DNA of 64,000 nucleotides from Massospora cicadina (Eukaryota > Entomophthoromycota > Entomophthoromycetes > Entomophthorales > Entomophthoraceae). This document shows positions 20,104-32,989 of the stretch, one piece after another. The notes under the pieces are model-generated. The model had not been told where the DNA came from. It made no database searches and saw nothing but the letters and a program-made list of their open reading frames with translations. Numbering within the stretch: position 1 is the stretch's first letter; each line of letters begins with the position of its first letter. Both the position numbers and the translations under genes were made by a program. The stretch lies in the NCBI GenBank assembly GCA_022478985.1, contig JAKSZP010006634.1, forward strand, positions 1 to 64,000, given 5' to 3'.

Positions 20104-20575
20104 CTTTCAGGACTAGAGACAAAAACAACTCAAAAAATCATACTTCCAAATTGAGCCCTGGTGAACCGACTCTTAAGCCAGTTCAAATGGAGCCTTATCT
20201 CAACTGCACCAAACACAAATTCAATCAAGAGTCTACACAAATTTGGGAATAAATGAAGTTACCTTCAGGAATATCATCCCCACTTCCTGAATCACAAAAG
20301 GCGCGTTTATACTACTCTGGTCACAGGGGCAACAAAGTACAATGAAGGTGCCACCCAGGCAGTCAATATGGAAGGCCACGAAAGATCCTAAGTGGATGTG
20401 TTCACAAAGATCCTTGAGGAACCGTGTCCCTATACACCCTATATATTGACACAATTTAATCTAATAAAGTAGTCTTTATTCAGTCCATCTTTACAATTTT
20501 CAACCTCTTCACAGATTTTCAGCTTCAAACACAGCTTCAACCTTGATGAAAGTCTAGATAATTGTTACACTGACA
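20104..20575 (+). repeat. Element D 3' LTR
   Basis: Counterpart of 13179-13649. A purine-rich stretch (GAAGGAGG, about 20094-20101) just before it fits a polypurine tract. It ends ACTGACA immediately before the CACAC duplication. Confidence 0.78.
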
Positions 20576-20580
20576 CACAC

Positions 20581-20990
20581 ATCACGCAACTGACAATCCA
20601 AACTAGCAGATCATTGGAATACCCAACCAGTTGACGTCCGCATGATCAAATCAAGCCACTTCTTGTTCCCAGGTGACCCACCACTGGGGGACTGTGATGC
20701 GTGGAGAAAACTTTATACCAGAGAGGAGATGGAACCCAAAAACTACCTCTGAACAAAATCTTGCCCTTCACTAATAAATAATGGATATGCTTGTGACCCA
20801 GAAAGCCCAAATAATCAAGAAATTCTAATCCCACCAAGAGAGCAGTTTGACCCACCAGTACCTGTGATATCAACTTAAACTTTAGCTCCCAGCCCTCCCT
20901 AGAAATTGAAGGAGGGGCAATGACGAGAATCTGAGTAGGAGCAATCACCATCGCTAACTCCTGCAGTTCCTCCTAATTTAATCCTAGGGA
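20581..20990 (-). pseudogene. pol: Element B integrase N-terminus / RNase H junction
   Basis: The continuation of B's pol beyond element D. The frame at 20646-20951 shows REGWELKFKLISQVLVGQ and SFWVPSPLWYKVFSTHHSPP with VVGHLGTR, matching the same stretch of element A (6314-6600). H-H in STHHSPPVVGHLG is the start of the integrase zinc domain. Confidence 0.75.
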
Positions 20991-20999
20991 ATGATTATG

Positions 21000-22250
21000 G
21001 CTCAGCAGCTTCGAGAGAAACACATATTGCCTAGTTTAAAAACTTGTATTTGAAATTAAAGCTTCACGGGCCTAAAAACCTATGATCCTGATGGTGCACC
21101 ATTCTGGGGTTTTAAGAACCACACCAGGGCCCGGTTGTCCATCTGGACCACCACTTCATGCCACGCGCTCTTGAGAAAGTATGTCAGTGAGTTAGGGGTC
21201 ACAACACAGTGGCAAGATCCTTGTCATATATGGCCCAGGATTGCTCCGCCTTGGTGAAATTGCATGAGAAACAGATAATGGGATGTTCCACCCCATCATG
21301 CTCCAGAAGCAGAATAACTCTCATCATGGCTGCTGAGGCATCACAAGCAACAATGAAAGGCTGGGAAAAAGGCATGTATGAGTATTGGTGGATTTACAAA
21401 CATCTCCTTACTCTCCTTTAATGCATGCTGGCACTCTACTTTACATTTAATTGGAACATTCTTCACCAATAGGAGATTCAGAGGCGCTACCCAACTTGAA
21501 AACACTAGTGAGAATTTTTTAGAAAACAATTTCCCTATGAAAGAACGCAGATGTTTCTGGCCGATAGGCATGAGCCAGGAAAGAATCTCTTTCAGTTTTC
21601 TGAGAGGAAAAGCATAACCATTTTTCAGGATAAGGTTGCTCAAAAAGATAAACGTTTCTCTAAAACTTCTTGTATTTTGAGACTTTAAAAAGAGATCAGT
21701 TTTCTTCAGCGCCGTCAATACCGCCTCCAGGTCCCTCTCATGATGTTCAGAGGTAGGGGAGTGCACCAGGATAATGTCAATGTATACCACCACGCAAATG
21801 AAGCAAAGATTGTCCAGTACGTCATTAATGATACGCTGAAGGTAGTGTCACATTTTTGAGGCCAAATAGCATCATTGAAATTGTAAAGTACCACACTAGG
21901 TATTAATGGACATCAGCCATTTCTAACCTCCTGCTACTTTGTAGCTGATTGAAGGCACGTATCAGGCTAATATTGGAAACACCCAGGATTTGGTAATCGA
22001 TTTGCTGCTAGTTTGCTAAAGAGAAAGTGGATAAAGATTGTTCATGGTGATACTGTTCAAATGACCATAGTCCATGCACAGCAAAGCGAACTGTCAGCCT
22101 TTTAAGTGCAAACAATGGGGGACGCAATTGGAGAGGTTAGACTGAACATCCACAACTTCTGAATCATGTGATCTAACCACACCTCCATGGCCTTATTTTC
22201 TTACTCAGTATAAGGGTACAGTAATATGTTGATATTGATCATATTTACCA
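21000..22250 (-). pseudogene. pol: Element B RNase H and reverse transcriptase
   Basis: The palm and thumb are at 21341-21793: VVYIDIILVHSPTSEHHERD, TFIFLSNLILKNGYAFPLRK, LRSFIGKLF and FVNPPILIHAFFPAF. The catalytic box is YIDI, so the second Asp is lost. The finger lies in broken frames at 21800-22240, readable only by alignment with element A. RNase H lies at about 21000-21340. Strong similarity to A shows both come from one lineage. Confidence 0.82.
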
Positions 22251-22759
22251 TCAAACAAAAGGCCAAGTCATAACTGGAGTGAGAATAAAGACGTATGTCA
22301 TTCTCCATATCAAAGATATCCAATTACTGCAACAAACCCAGGGGAAAATCTGGTGGTAACTCAGTGAGGGAGGGAGTTTAAGCGATTGAAACCACTGTGT
22401 TAGCTGAGGAAAAGGTGTTGACGAGTGATAATTTGCCACACAAATGTAGATTCTTAGTAAATAGTTTGGGCTCCAGATCAATAGTGGCCCGGTGAGGCCG
22501 CCATAAACCAACCCCAAGAATGTAGGAAACAGCAAACCCAACCCTGTGGTAACTAATTTTAGAAATCAAAAGAATTTACAGAAAATGGCATTAGCCATCT
22601 CATTGGATAACTAATCATATAGGTTGATGACACGCTCAATACTGAGGACCTGGCGTCAAGATCTAGGGCAAAGCTCTGAGCAACCTGAAAGCTCATAATA
22701 TTTCTGGCTACCCTGCATCCAAGAGAGCCTTGACGGATAATGTAAATTTTTCTGTCTAC
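22251..22759 (-). pseudogene. pol: Element B protease and pre-RT region
   Basis: 22378-22569 aligns with the A region between protease and RT. Near 22690-22750 the minus strand reads FTLSVKALLDAG, the retropepsin strand with D-A-G in place of the E-T-R found in A. Element C interrupts the gene immediately upstream at 22760. Confidence 0.65.
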
Positions 22760-24143
22760 TGCACAGATTCAAATGTTTACATTAAATAGAAAACAAAAAA
22801 TGAATGGTTACAATAGTATGAAGATCTCTGGTTGAGATCTTCACAACTAAATTGAGTATAATCTCCAACGGTAAACAGGTGCTAACGCTCTTCCTACTAA
22901 TCCTTGAGGATAAATCTGAAAAGCAAGAGATCTTCTTCCCCTGACTCTTCCTCCTGAGTAGTTGAGAATCACTTAAACAAAATTTTTCCCTTCAACTCAA
23001 TACCTAAGAGTTGGCAAATGACAATTTGATAAAAGAAATCTTTTCTCTTAAAATCTATTCCTAAAAGTGTACAATAAAATGTAAAACTATCTAAATGTTT
23101 ATTCTAAGTAAACTTTTTACTACTTTTATTTATAAATCATAAAGGGATATGATAATAATGATACATGGTAAAACGACTTATCAAAGAAAATAAATAAGTG
23201 CTAGTGTGTGACAACAACTAGCCAGTCATCTTCTCTATAATTGATTCCTATTTCAATCATGTACATTCCTACATTAACAGGATGACCTGATGTAATAAAC
23301 AGAAAAGGCTAATGTTTGACAACAGTTATCCGCCAGTCTTTTAATTAATTTTATATCAAATCAATTAGGTAATTTCTTATTTAAGAGATTTAACCTCACT
23401 CAAGGTACTTAAGACATAAATAAGTGGATTTCTGCAACACACTTCAACAGAAGCAAACCCAGAGCTGGATGGGAATGAGTAAATTACTAATGTTTATTTT
23501 AATAAAAAAACAATGTAATATATAGGAAAATTCCAGCGCCTAGCTCTTCTACTGGCGCCTCAATAGAAATGGCAACTATTGCTGATGGATTAGTCCTCTG
23601 GAGTCAAACCAAAAAAATGATTTTACTCATCTGTCTAGTTAGATTTTTCTGCCAACTAGAGCATGACTTCTTCTGGGGCTGATCAAAGAACTTGTCCCAT
23701 TACTTTCAAACACCTCAGCGGATTATCCTTTTTAAGCTATAATTCTGCTTAAGTAATGGACCCTTTACCCATTAAAAGCAGGTCATGTTACATGAAAGAT
23801 TAACCCGTAAGTTGCTACCAAAAGCATTGTCAACGCTTAGCAACTAACAATAAGCCCCAATTAGTTGACAAACTCTAAGCAAATCATTAACCTTATAGAA
23901 TTATCAATTGTTTAATTAAAAATTGATCCATTTGTTATACATCATCAGGGATCCTCTTCAATTAGAAAGCAACAATTTGGTGGATCTAATCCTATCAGAT
24001 TAGTTATTCTTCTTTTAGAAATTATAACCAACAATAGTTAACCTATCCTAAGACAGCTCTCACATCTTCTAGGGTATTAATTCCTAGTGGATGAAGCAGA
24101 TTTTATTTAGTCATTTAAGCTGGATTATTTTGGGCATAATAAA
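22760..24143 (-). repeat. Element C 3' LTR
   Basis: Aligns with 36953-38342 throughout, for example AATAGTATGAAGAT, GAGGTGCTAACGCTCTT, AAACTTTTTACTACTTTTAT, CAGAAGCAAACCCAGAGCTG and CCAGCGCCTAGCTCTTCT. Ends CTGTGCA on minus. The G-rich run complementary to CTTCCCCCC (24152-24160) is at the polypurine-tract position. Confidence 0.85.
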
Positions 24144-24160
24144 TTCCATGTCTTCCCCCC

Positions 24161-25470
24161 ACTTGCCAAAATTATATAGCTATGATATATCCTCAGAGGC
24201 AGACTCCACTTAATTTGTAAGCCTGAGTCAGTCAGCATGGTTAATTTTATCTCAAAGAGAGTAAATCTTCTTTTTTTCCTGACTCAATGCACCTCTGCAT
24301 GCTCTTCTCCTTAGCTAGTTTCCTCTTCAACTACTTCTCATTGTTGACTCCTTATAGTACAGTTCTACGGCCATATGCTGTACCAGGACTATGTTGGTCA
24401 ATCTTGCCAATAATATGTTCTGAATACCTGTATTTACCTAGGTTGGGATTCTACAAATCCACACTATTTAAAATTCTTGGTCAGCTTCACCAAATCCTTG
24501 GTCCAGTACACCCCCATACTGAGCTCTCCATTTTCAATCAGAGCAGATCTTATCAAGCTATTTTCTTGTGCTTCTTCAAGGCAAATCTGGCTTTTAAAAT
24601 GAGTTGATCCTTCCAATTCTTATCGTTCATTTTTTTCTCATTGTATCTTACCTCGCTTCCCCCCACTAGAATGTGGAAAATGGGAACTCTGCCAGATTCT
24701 CTTGATCGCAGGAAAAATAAAAATTGACATCATTTGAATATGTGTTTGTTCCTATTTTCCCTTTTTTCAAATATATTCTCCTTATATTAAATATTTGGTT
24801 AAATATTTTTTTATATTATATATATTTTCTCTTTTTGAATTGAGACATGGCATATTATCACTATTTAAGAGGTCCCTTTTTTAAAAATTGGACAGCAATT
24901 ATGGTTTTGCATTCCACTTTATCCTTACAATGGAACCCAACCTATTATTGATTTTCTCAGAGGTCCCAAAAGAATATTGCAACTATTTTTTCCTTAGATC
25001 TAATACTTCAAGAATTTATATGGACCCAGTTCGCTATAAGGCCATTAGAAACTTTTTTTTGCATATGACATCTGTCACACTTGGAAAAAAATCTTAAATG
25101 GACATGACCATAAGGTGTCTAACTTGTTTCTTCTTCCAAATCCATGGGTATTGCAATAAGATACCCTAGCTCCCAATGGTACTCTTAAGCTCTGGTCAAT
25201 TTTTATCATCCCTCTTCTCTACTATTATTTTTCTTCTACATCATGTCAATTTACTGTGATGCAATTTAATAATGATGTTTGTCAGTTGAATTAAATATTG
25301 CTTGCGCTCATCCCCAAAGCTGGTTATACTGTTGAATGCAAAATTGTTGTTAGTTAAGTTATTCATATAGGAGTTTTAACAGCATTTTCTTTGTTGCCTT
25401 ATGATAACTGATATTATAAACAAAGGCAACTTAACTCAGATTAAATCCCTTATTTGAGGTTTCCCCTACC
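24161..25470 (-). pseudogene. Element C 3' internal region (integrase C-terminus and beyond)
   Basis: Lies between C's integrase core and its 3' LTR, so it should hold the integrase C-terminal domain and untranslated sequence. The minus-strand frames are too broken to recognise a domain. Plus-strand open frames here (24287-24607, 24888-25097) are antisense and not considered real. Confidence 0.35.
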
Positions 25471-26160
25471 AATTTAAACAGAATCATGGATAGAGTTCCT
25501 TTGACTCTCTCTACCATCATATTCGTTTTTGGATGGTATGGAATAGACACCACTCCTCTGATTCCCATAAATTAGCTCAGTCTTAGGATCATGTAGGGTG
25601 TAAAGTTGGTTATGTTTCCCTGTGTAATACTTGCTGGCATCAATGCCTTTTAAAACTTGGTCCAGTATGAATCTTGCAGTGCTTTAACATTTACTCTGAT
25701 TAAGGCCTTCATCTCAATTCATCTGGTCAGATGGTCTATTTTGACTATAATGTAATTTATTCCAACATCACTAAAAATCAAGTGTCCCAATACATCCATT
25801 GACACCATATGCCAAGTGAGCCCAGGGCCTACTAGCTGTTATACCATCACATTCTTGTTTGGCTTGTGGAGTTAACACTCCACACAAAAGGCAATATAAT
25901 CCGCAAAATCATAGTTATTCAATTTCCTTTAATAATACCAACATAGCGGTCCATTTTTTTCTTAGGCCACCACGCCCTACAAAATTTGTGCACATCTTGA
26001 ATAAGTTCTGAGCATTCTGATGGTAGAAGGAGTAAGTCCTATTTTTCATTGATTAACCTATACAGCTGTCCAGATTCATCTCAGTATTTTCCAATGCTTT
26101 CTTACACGCGCTTTGAATTTCCTAGGATTCATCTTCATCATTTCTTTGATCATTTGTTAG
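25471..26160 (-). pseudogene. pol: Element C integrase
   Basis: The minus strand at about 25730-25890 reads GLTWHMVSMDVLGHLIFSDV and NYIIVKIDHLTR, the integrase core around the first catalytic Asp. Upstream, CVEC-LHKPNKN corresponds to the C-x2-C of the zinc domain. The second half toward 25480 is degenerate. Stops occur about every 30 codons. Confidence 0.75.
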
Positions 26161-26229
26161 AATTGATCATCCAGTTACTGGTACATGACTTGAACAGCCA
26201 GTAATCTCAATAACATATAGCATTCTAAT

Positions 26230-27206
26230 GTGCTGCTCCTGCTTGTATATTCTCAAAAGTTTAACCTTGCAGTTTTAAAGCCCACCTAACCAGTTAGCAC
26301 TCTGGTTGTTTAAGATTATGGAACCAGCATAAAGCTAAGCGGCCAGTGACAATCTCAGAGTGTTACCAAGAATATACAATCAAAATTCTTTTAAGGCGTA
26401 TATCACCACAAGGCATTCACATTCTATCATGATGCGGTTTTTCTACTGGAATCAAAGACCAACACACATATGCCACCAGATGCTCTTCCCCATCATCATC
26501 TACATGACTAGGAACACCTTTGATCTCCATTAACGAGGTATATATTAAATCATAGTCTCCTTTATAAAATGAGTGTTTTAAAACTTGGCTAGTCATTAGA
26601 TATCATCTTAGCCCATTTAACGCTTCTTGGTCCTCCTCATTCCATATGAATACTTTTTGATCCTTAAGTAGGTTAAACTTTGATTTAATGATTCCAGCAA
26701 AATCTTTGACAAATTGGTGATATAGCTGACTCTCCCAAGAAAAACTTGTATGTCATGGGTACTCTTTAAAATTGACTACAATCTAATAGTCATTATCTTC
26801 TGTGGCTGAATTTGTAATCCGCTGGAGGTAACACTAATTCAAATATTAAAGCTCTCTCTTGAAGATATTCCATTTTTTGGATTGATCTCTAAATTCGCTG
26901 TTGCTAGACATTTCAATACTTCTTTCAAGTGTTCCAGGTGATCAGTTAATTTTCTTCCTGAATACATTAATGTCATTCAAGCACAACAAAATGCAAGACA
27001 ACATTAGATTACTTAAGGTAAAAACCCTTGCCCTCTGGAAAAGTTGCCGCACACTATGAAATTTATTGGGGCATTATCGTTGGCTGGTATAATCCTTATG
27101 TGGTGATTTTTACACATTAATCATAATCTTTGTTAGGAAAGTTGTCTGCCAATACCACAGGATCAAATATATCGCTGAAAAGAGCTGATTACCCTAGGCA
27201 ATTAAG
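26230..27206 (-). pseudogene. pol: Element C RNase H and RT palm/thumb
   Basis: RNase H is seen near 26390-26430 as ECECLVVIYALKEF on minus. The thumb and connection are at 26600-26930. The RT palm at 27130-27206 reads DNALNCLG, then across a frameshift LFSAIYLILWYWQ, the F-S-x-I-D-L-x-x-G-Y-W-Q motif of RT. The gene breaks off at 27207, inside the I-D-N-A-L segment, where a 714-bp insertion starts. Confidence 0.75.
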
Positions 27207-27215
27207 TGCATTGTC

Positions 27216-27929
27216 AGAATTCTACCCTTTTAAGGTAAGCCTTATCCTGGGATAAACCTCAAAAATTCCCTTAAGGACAAGCCTTGGGGTATAAGCTAAA
27301 AGCCTAATATCTTATAAAGATTTCAGCAAAGGATTTAGAATCCTTTGGTGATCTGGACCCTCATAGGATAAATACCATCCAATTTAAAATGAGAACTATT
27401 CTATATGATCCTACAAGGTGCTTTGTAGAAACTTTTATTATAATACTACAATATTAAGTATAAACCTTTAATACCAATTAGATCTCTATCTACATTATTA
27501 GAAATTAGAATATCAACCTCTATTTATATCAATTATTAATGACCCTATAAAAGAGTCCTAAATATATTTAAATAAGATCATATATAGCGCTCTTTATAAT
27601 CTTATTTATAATTATTAATTAATAGATCTGAGAGCCATGGGAGGGCCATTTTGAACCCTGAAGTGGCTAAAATATGTCTAAGGGGCCTCAACGTTATAGA
27701 TAAATCTAGAACGTCTGTCAGGGATTCAAATAAGGACACCTAATTTGAATATATCTCCCTAATTGGATTAACCTATAAGGAGTCCAATCCATCATTTGGA
27801 CTAATATATCTATATAATATATAAGTGATTTGGATTATTCCATATTCCAATCTAACTCTAAAATATCCTCTTCAAACCATCCAGTTTTGAGAACTATCTG
27901 ACCTTGGAAACGTGAATTCATTTTCAAGA
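27216..27929. mobile_element. 714-bp insertion with 9-bp target duplication
   Basis: TGCATTGTC occurs at both borders (27207-27215 and 27930-27938), and the RT reading of element C continues across when the insert and one copy are removed. The insert is AT-rich, non-coding, begins AGAATTCTACC and ends TGAATTCATTTTCAAGA. It lacks inverted termini and a poly-A tail. If the first TGTC belongs to the element, it could be a solo LTR with a 5-bp TGCAT duplication. Otherwise the 9-bp duplication recalls Mutator-type elements. Class undecided. Confidence 0.6.
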
Positions 27930-27938
27930 TGCATTGTC

Positions 27939-28420
27939 TATCCTCAGTAGCAGATATAAATCCTTCTTGTGTTTTTATCTAACGAACAGTAATCAATTAC
28001 CACTTGATTTTATTATCCTATTTTACAATAAGGATCAGACTCACTTATAGACTTGACGATGGTACAAGGAGCCCATGCATAATCAGTTTACTGTTTTTTA
28101 TTGACTACATCTTCATCAGCCTTCTATTGGTGGACAGATCACATTTGTATTGTAGGACATTCCCTGGTGTTAACCTTATGGATCACATTTTAAGTGCATC
28201 AAAGGTCATGATTATTCTGGGCAAATATCACCAATTACTTTTAAAACAATTCTAACAATTTTTCTTGTGATGTTTTGATAACCCAACCAGTTGCTCCTAA
28301 TTGACAAATACATTAATGCTTTCAGTAGCATCTGCTTGTAATCCCATCTCTATTAGTATTCTAAAGTCATGGTACTCTCTGATTTCTGCCATCAAGGATT
28401 AGGCGCAAACGCAAATTTGG
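27939..28420 (-). pseudogene. pol: Element C RT finger region
   Basis: The minus strand at about 27990-28100 reads LIMHGLLVPSSSL, then VSLILIVK-D-KIKW, the G-x-I-x-P-S-x-S-P-x-x-S-P-x-L-I-V region of gypsy RTs. LLRIDNA at 27935-27955 leads directly to the insertion border. Frames are broken by stops. Confidence 0.7.
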
Positions 28421-30421
28421 TTTTTTTCCACTTTCATCAGGTTTTTGCTCTGGTTGAGCAATAGTACTCATGTTTCACTGTGGCCTGGCATTATAATCCT
28501 TGAAGCTACCCAAGGCTTTAATATCAATTTATTTTAATGATGACAACTTCTCCATATAAATTTTCCAGGATTTCTAGCGTTAACACTGTGTTAACTATTA
28601 TTTGCATTCCTTGTGGAATGGTATTCATAGTTGTCATCCTCAATGGTATCTGACGGTTTTTTGAAATCTGCTTTAGCATTTTCCTGATTTTTCTCTTAAT
28701 CATTTTGTACAGGATGATAATTTTTATCATTGTAAATTAAATTTACAAAATTACTTTCTTTCAGCTGAGGTTCTACTTTCTGCAGATATACCAAGGGCAA
28801 AAGGTGCCCAAAATTAGTTAGGGTATCTCCCCAGGCTCACATTTGACAGCTTACTTTTAAAAGAAGTCCATTCCAATGAGGATGTCATAATACTGAATTT
28901 ACTAATACTGTGGCTGAAGCAGAAACCACCTGCAATCTAGATCAAAGCAACAGTGCACTGTATGCTCCAAAAGATGTTGTAGTCTCTAGCCATCAGTTCT
29001 ATTTTCCTACTAGTGTTCTAATCCAGCAAAATTTTTATTTGCTTCACCAACAGGGTTGAAATGATATTAATAGACGCTTGTTCTCTATAATCACTAGTAC
29101 TCTTAAACATCTGACTCTAATTTCCACATATGTTTAAACAGCCTATTATAATAAAGCGTTTATTGATTGAATCACGGCATTATTTACTGAATCTAGATTT
29201 TAATTTAAATTAGGCAGACAAATCAGGAAAGGATTCCTTAATCACGCTAATAGGGATAACACATATCATCATCAAGTTTTGTCTTAAGTAGCTCTTCAGT
29301 GCTTTCAGCAGTTCTGATATTTTCTGATAACTGATGAGCGTATGACTGAGCAACTTCTTTAATGGTTTGGGGGTATCCCCTTTTCCTTTGCTTGGGTGAT
29401 TGTATTCACGTCCAAATTAACCATTTGTAGAGCGGATCAGCACATATTTATCTAAAGATATATCGAAAATATCTAGATCATCTTTGAAAATGTCAGGGTA
29501 ACAGGATTGATCACTTTGCTAAATAGTTCCACATCTAGACTGTAGGCAATTTCCTAAATCTTGGCCAGTTTCCTTTTCTTTAGCCTACATCATAGTAACT
29601 TTCTCTTTAGGCTTCTTATACCAACATTGAGTGATCACATGCCCAAGTTTCCACATTGGTGGCTGTGGGTTTGAGTTTTATTTTTTTTCAGTCCTTTGGG
29701 TTTATTTCATATTATGACTCAAATCTTTTGTTCCTTATTAGGCTCACCAAATTTCACTGTATTCTGAGTTCTGGCAGGATCAGCTTTAGAATTTAAGTAA
29801 GATGCTTCAAATGTTGCTCCTAGCATCTTGAGATTCTCCACCATCTGTGATGTGGAAGTTTATTTTAAAATACTCAAACCATAGCATAGTGCAGATCTCT
29901 GAAGGGTGAAGTGCCATTTGCATCACTATATGTGCATAAAAATCTAAATGTACTTTTGCACCAGCAAGGATTTGTGATTCCTGGTAAAATGGTCAATGGA
30001 ATTGGATAATGATTCATCCGCTTGAATCATATTCCCATAAACTCCTGTTTACAGTTAACTATCCACACAGGACTACCAAACTAAATCATAAATGGTGCTT
30101 TGGTGCCACTGTATGTCTAATTTTTCCTGTTAAGTTGGGGCAACACCGAATTATGTCATTCAGGATCCAAGCAGTTATACATGGTTTTTGCGTTTTGTCA
30201 GATGCCATATCCAAACATCATCATTTCAAATAGGTGGAAATATGCTGGTGCGTTATCCTGTTAAAACATATGTAATTTTAGCATATTTAAGTATTTTTTG
30301 CCGTTTCTATGGCAGGAGATCATGCTTGGTAACTTGACTAATGATAGGTGTATGTTTGGGAGTCAACTCCAAAAATTGCAATGAAAGCTTTAGAAAAATT
30401 CCTTGGGGGTTGTACCGTCCC
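28421..30421 (-). pseudogene. gag: Element C protease and gag
   Basis: Degenerate minus-strand frames. At about 29620-29670 a frame reads HQCGNLG followed by remnants of the His and last Cys, a decayed CCHC nucleocapsid knuckle (C-x2-C-G-x-L-G). Around 29950-30020 ADESLSNSIDHFTRNHKS resembles a capsid helix segment. The protease active site could not be located with confidence. The gene is cut at 30421 by element E and resumes at 36484. Confidence 0.5.
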
Positions 30422-31295
30422 TGTCATGGTTACATGAAATAATAGTAGAGAAAGATTGTAAAATAAGGCAGAGCGTGAAGAGGCCAAGAGGAACAAGCAA
30501 TGAACTTGCTTGACCTGAAGCACACCCTGGATTAACGCAGGGTAAGGGAAATATATCCCCAAGTTGGATCTGGGTTCGCTTGATGAACTTGTGGGCGTTA
30601 CATCCTCAACCTTGTAGTGCACCAGTTATGCATTAAATGAAGATGGTATAGTACGTTTTTTGAAATTTTTGGCGTTAAATTCCATTTAGTTTACCATATT
30701 GACAAATCCAGAAAAATCCAATCCCAGAAAATCCAAATTGTTATATGCTTGAATTACATTATCACAAAGTATTGTATTTTATGCTTATTGGTTAGATTCA
30801 GTGCATGCCATTGTTCAATAGAAAAGTATACTCCAAATGTGTTTAATCATTGTTTAACAACCAACCTTCTTTGTTGACAAGTTCTAGTGAAAATTATGTT
30901 CATTTTATTTTAAGTTGGGCCCTTGATCTGACCTTTTTGCAGACCTCCTTGAGGAGCTTTGTAACAATATAAGACATAACATTTTGTTCAATTTAGTGAA
31001 GGACTCCAGTGCGCACCTTGAAAACCCAGTTCCCCTACAGATAAAGGCACCCAAGCACCCAAACACCAATTTGCACTTGGTTATGGACTCCTCATGGGGT
31101 CTAACCAAGTTATCACATTTTTAAGATATCTGATTACTTGTATAATTTTATACACCCTGTCCTTGGGTCCCCTGAGCACTGGCGCCTTTTGAGGTTCCCT
31201 ATTCCCTGTGTTATTTGTAATGAGTCCCTTGTTTTGTGCTGTACATTCTGCACAACCTCTCAGGATGTGAGAGAGTTGCAGAAACTATCCTGAAA
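30422..31295 (+). repeat. Element E 5' LTR
   Basis: Aligns with 35607-36483: ATGAAATAATAGTAG, GAAGAGGCCAAGAGGAAC, TTACATCCTCAACCTTG, TAGTGCACCAGTTATG, GGACTCCAGTGCGCACC. Ends CTGAAA where the 3' copy has CTGACA. Confidence 0.85.
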
Positions 31296-31299
31296 TTAG

Positions 31300-32640
31300 C
31301 TGACCAACTCTTTCACTATACATGCATGTTAATTATCTGTGTGGGGCTCTCCTTGAGCGTTAACTGTAGTGCTGGCTGTTAGACACAGTTTTTATGTTGC
31401 TCACAATAGTCTTTTCATTAGGTTTATTGGTAGTGCATTTGGCGTTATTCTTATGACTGCCAACTAGTAAGTGCCCACCCAACCTGCTCATAACTGGTGG
31501 TCTCAGGCCATTCACAATTCTGTTGGTGTGATCCCTATACTGACCCCAGAAGTTTATTTTGAAATCCAACAAGCGCTTGCTTCCATCGCCTTTAAGCTTC
31601 TCTTAATTGTGGTAAAATTGTTCTTATCCACCCTCTTGAGGTGGATTTGAGTAATAGCTATCTCCTGATGTAGCTGACTTGGTTTTTGCAGTGTTCTGCG
31701 CAGATCCAATCTTATGAAAAACCTTTGGAGGGTTTGGAACGTTTTCTGGAGCAGCGTCATCTGGACATGTCGTCCTTCCAAACCTTCTACAAGTTCTTTG
31801 CTCTGCGTCAGTCTGGTTGCCCTTATAGATATATTTTAATATATTTTGTGACCAGGACCAGACCCTTCTGCTTACAGACATGATTAAGATGTCATTTCTT
31901 TATTCCACATTAGATGATCCTGCAATAAATTCCCCAGTATTGAAAACCCCTCTTGCCAATTTTGACAAGCCAATTAAAGCACTTTGGGGTGATTTCCCCA
32001 TAAGAAATGGAAATGTACATGGTAATTTGGCCATCATTGTTTCACCTTGAGAGGCCCCTATAAATACAGGCTCTAAAAACATTTGCGCCTCTGAAATAAG
32101 AGGAGTTTAACCCTTACATTCCTTTGGTTTCAGAGAGACTCAAAGGCGAGCTGAGTCTAGCCCAAAATCCTCAATAAATGTTTTGATATGATTTAGCTGC
32201 GATGATGTCTCCCACAGCGGCCCATATAAATGTGGTGCGTGAAACTATGGTTAATTTTGAATGGGGCAGAACTTCCCATAAATTCTCCCTCAATTTTCTG
32301 TTATTCTAGGGAGATGAGTCTAGACCCAAGTTTAAAATAGATAATTCATCTGATATGGTTTCCCCTTATACACTCAGTCCCAGAAAACCAGATGAGCCTT
32401 TTAGGTGGAAGCCTTGTCCTGGGGGAAGATCATCATTTACTGCTATGCAGGACTTAACTTTTGGCTTTCAAATATTTTAATTTGTCCTGAATTAAGGCTC
32501 AATCCCATGTCATCAAGTTGTGTTTCAAATTTAAGGTATTACATGATTTAATTCATATTTGGATAACAAGCATTTAATATCGTCACAAATGTTATACCTA
32601 ATTATGAGCCACATTTACATAGCACCATCATCAGTGGCCT
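31300..32640 (+). pseudogene. gag: Element E gag region
   Basis: Occupies the gag position. Only short frames survive: 31686-31883 has YEKPLEGLERFLEQRHLDMS and FQTFYKFFALRQ, a helical segment that fits a capsid. No knuckle or protease motif is legible. Assignment is mainly positional. Confidence 0.45.
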
Positions 32641-32647
32641 GAAGGTC

Positions 32648-32905
32648 TTGTATCTTCATCAGCTGTTCATTCTGGAAGATAGTAAGTTGACCCCTAAACC
32701 TGGACTATTGGAAGAGCTCCTATTTGAGGTTGATACTATTTTAACCAATGCTAAAAAACTAACACCAGAAGATCAAGAAGCTCAACTGACCTTACAAGTG
32801 TACGCAATATTGGCCAAACCACTTGGGAATAAAGAACAATCAATATGCGCTCCTTACAAATTTTTGTTAATCATGATTTCCCTTTCCCTTTTAACATTTT
32901 TCTAA
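32648..32905 (+). pseudogene. pol: Element E pre-RT segment
   Basis: An 85-codon frame with KLTPKPGLLEELLFEVDTIL and AKKLTPEDQEAQLTLQVYAI, amphipathic and charged, ending in a stop before the RT. It sits between gag and RT, but I do not recognise the domain. Confidence 0.35.
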
Positions 32906-32989
32906 TAGTAATGTCTATTTTTAAACAAAGTACATTCAGAGGAATATTAGCTATCTTATTATTTTTAATTTTTTTACTTATTTAGAACA

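Larger units (their letters stand above)
13179..20575 (+). mobile_element. Element D: Ty3/gypsy retrotransposon nested in element B
   Basis: A 7.4-kb plus-strand element with perfect CACAC duplications (13174-13178 and 20576-20580). The B integrase reading on both flanks meets exactly at that site when D is removed. Order: 5' LTR, primer site, gag with collagen-like repeat, protease, reverse transcriptase, RNase H, integrase, 3' LTR. Its RT and LTRs differ from those of A and B, so it is a separate lineage. Frames are interrupted, but motifs including YLDD are still legible. Two micro-insertions and a GC-rich insertion of unknown type lie between its protease and RT. Confidence 0.88.

Noticed and set aside
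24287..24607. 106-codon plus-strand frame starting with a hydrophobic signal-like segment
   Set aside because: Antisense to the 3' internal region of element C, with no supporting motifs.
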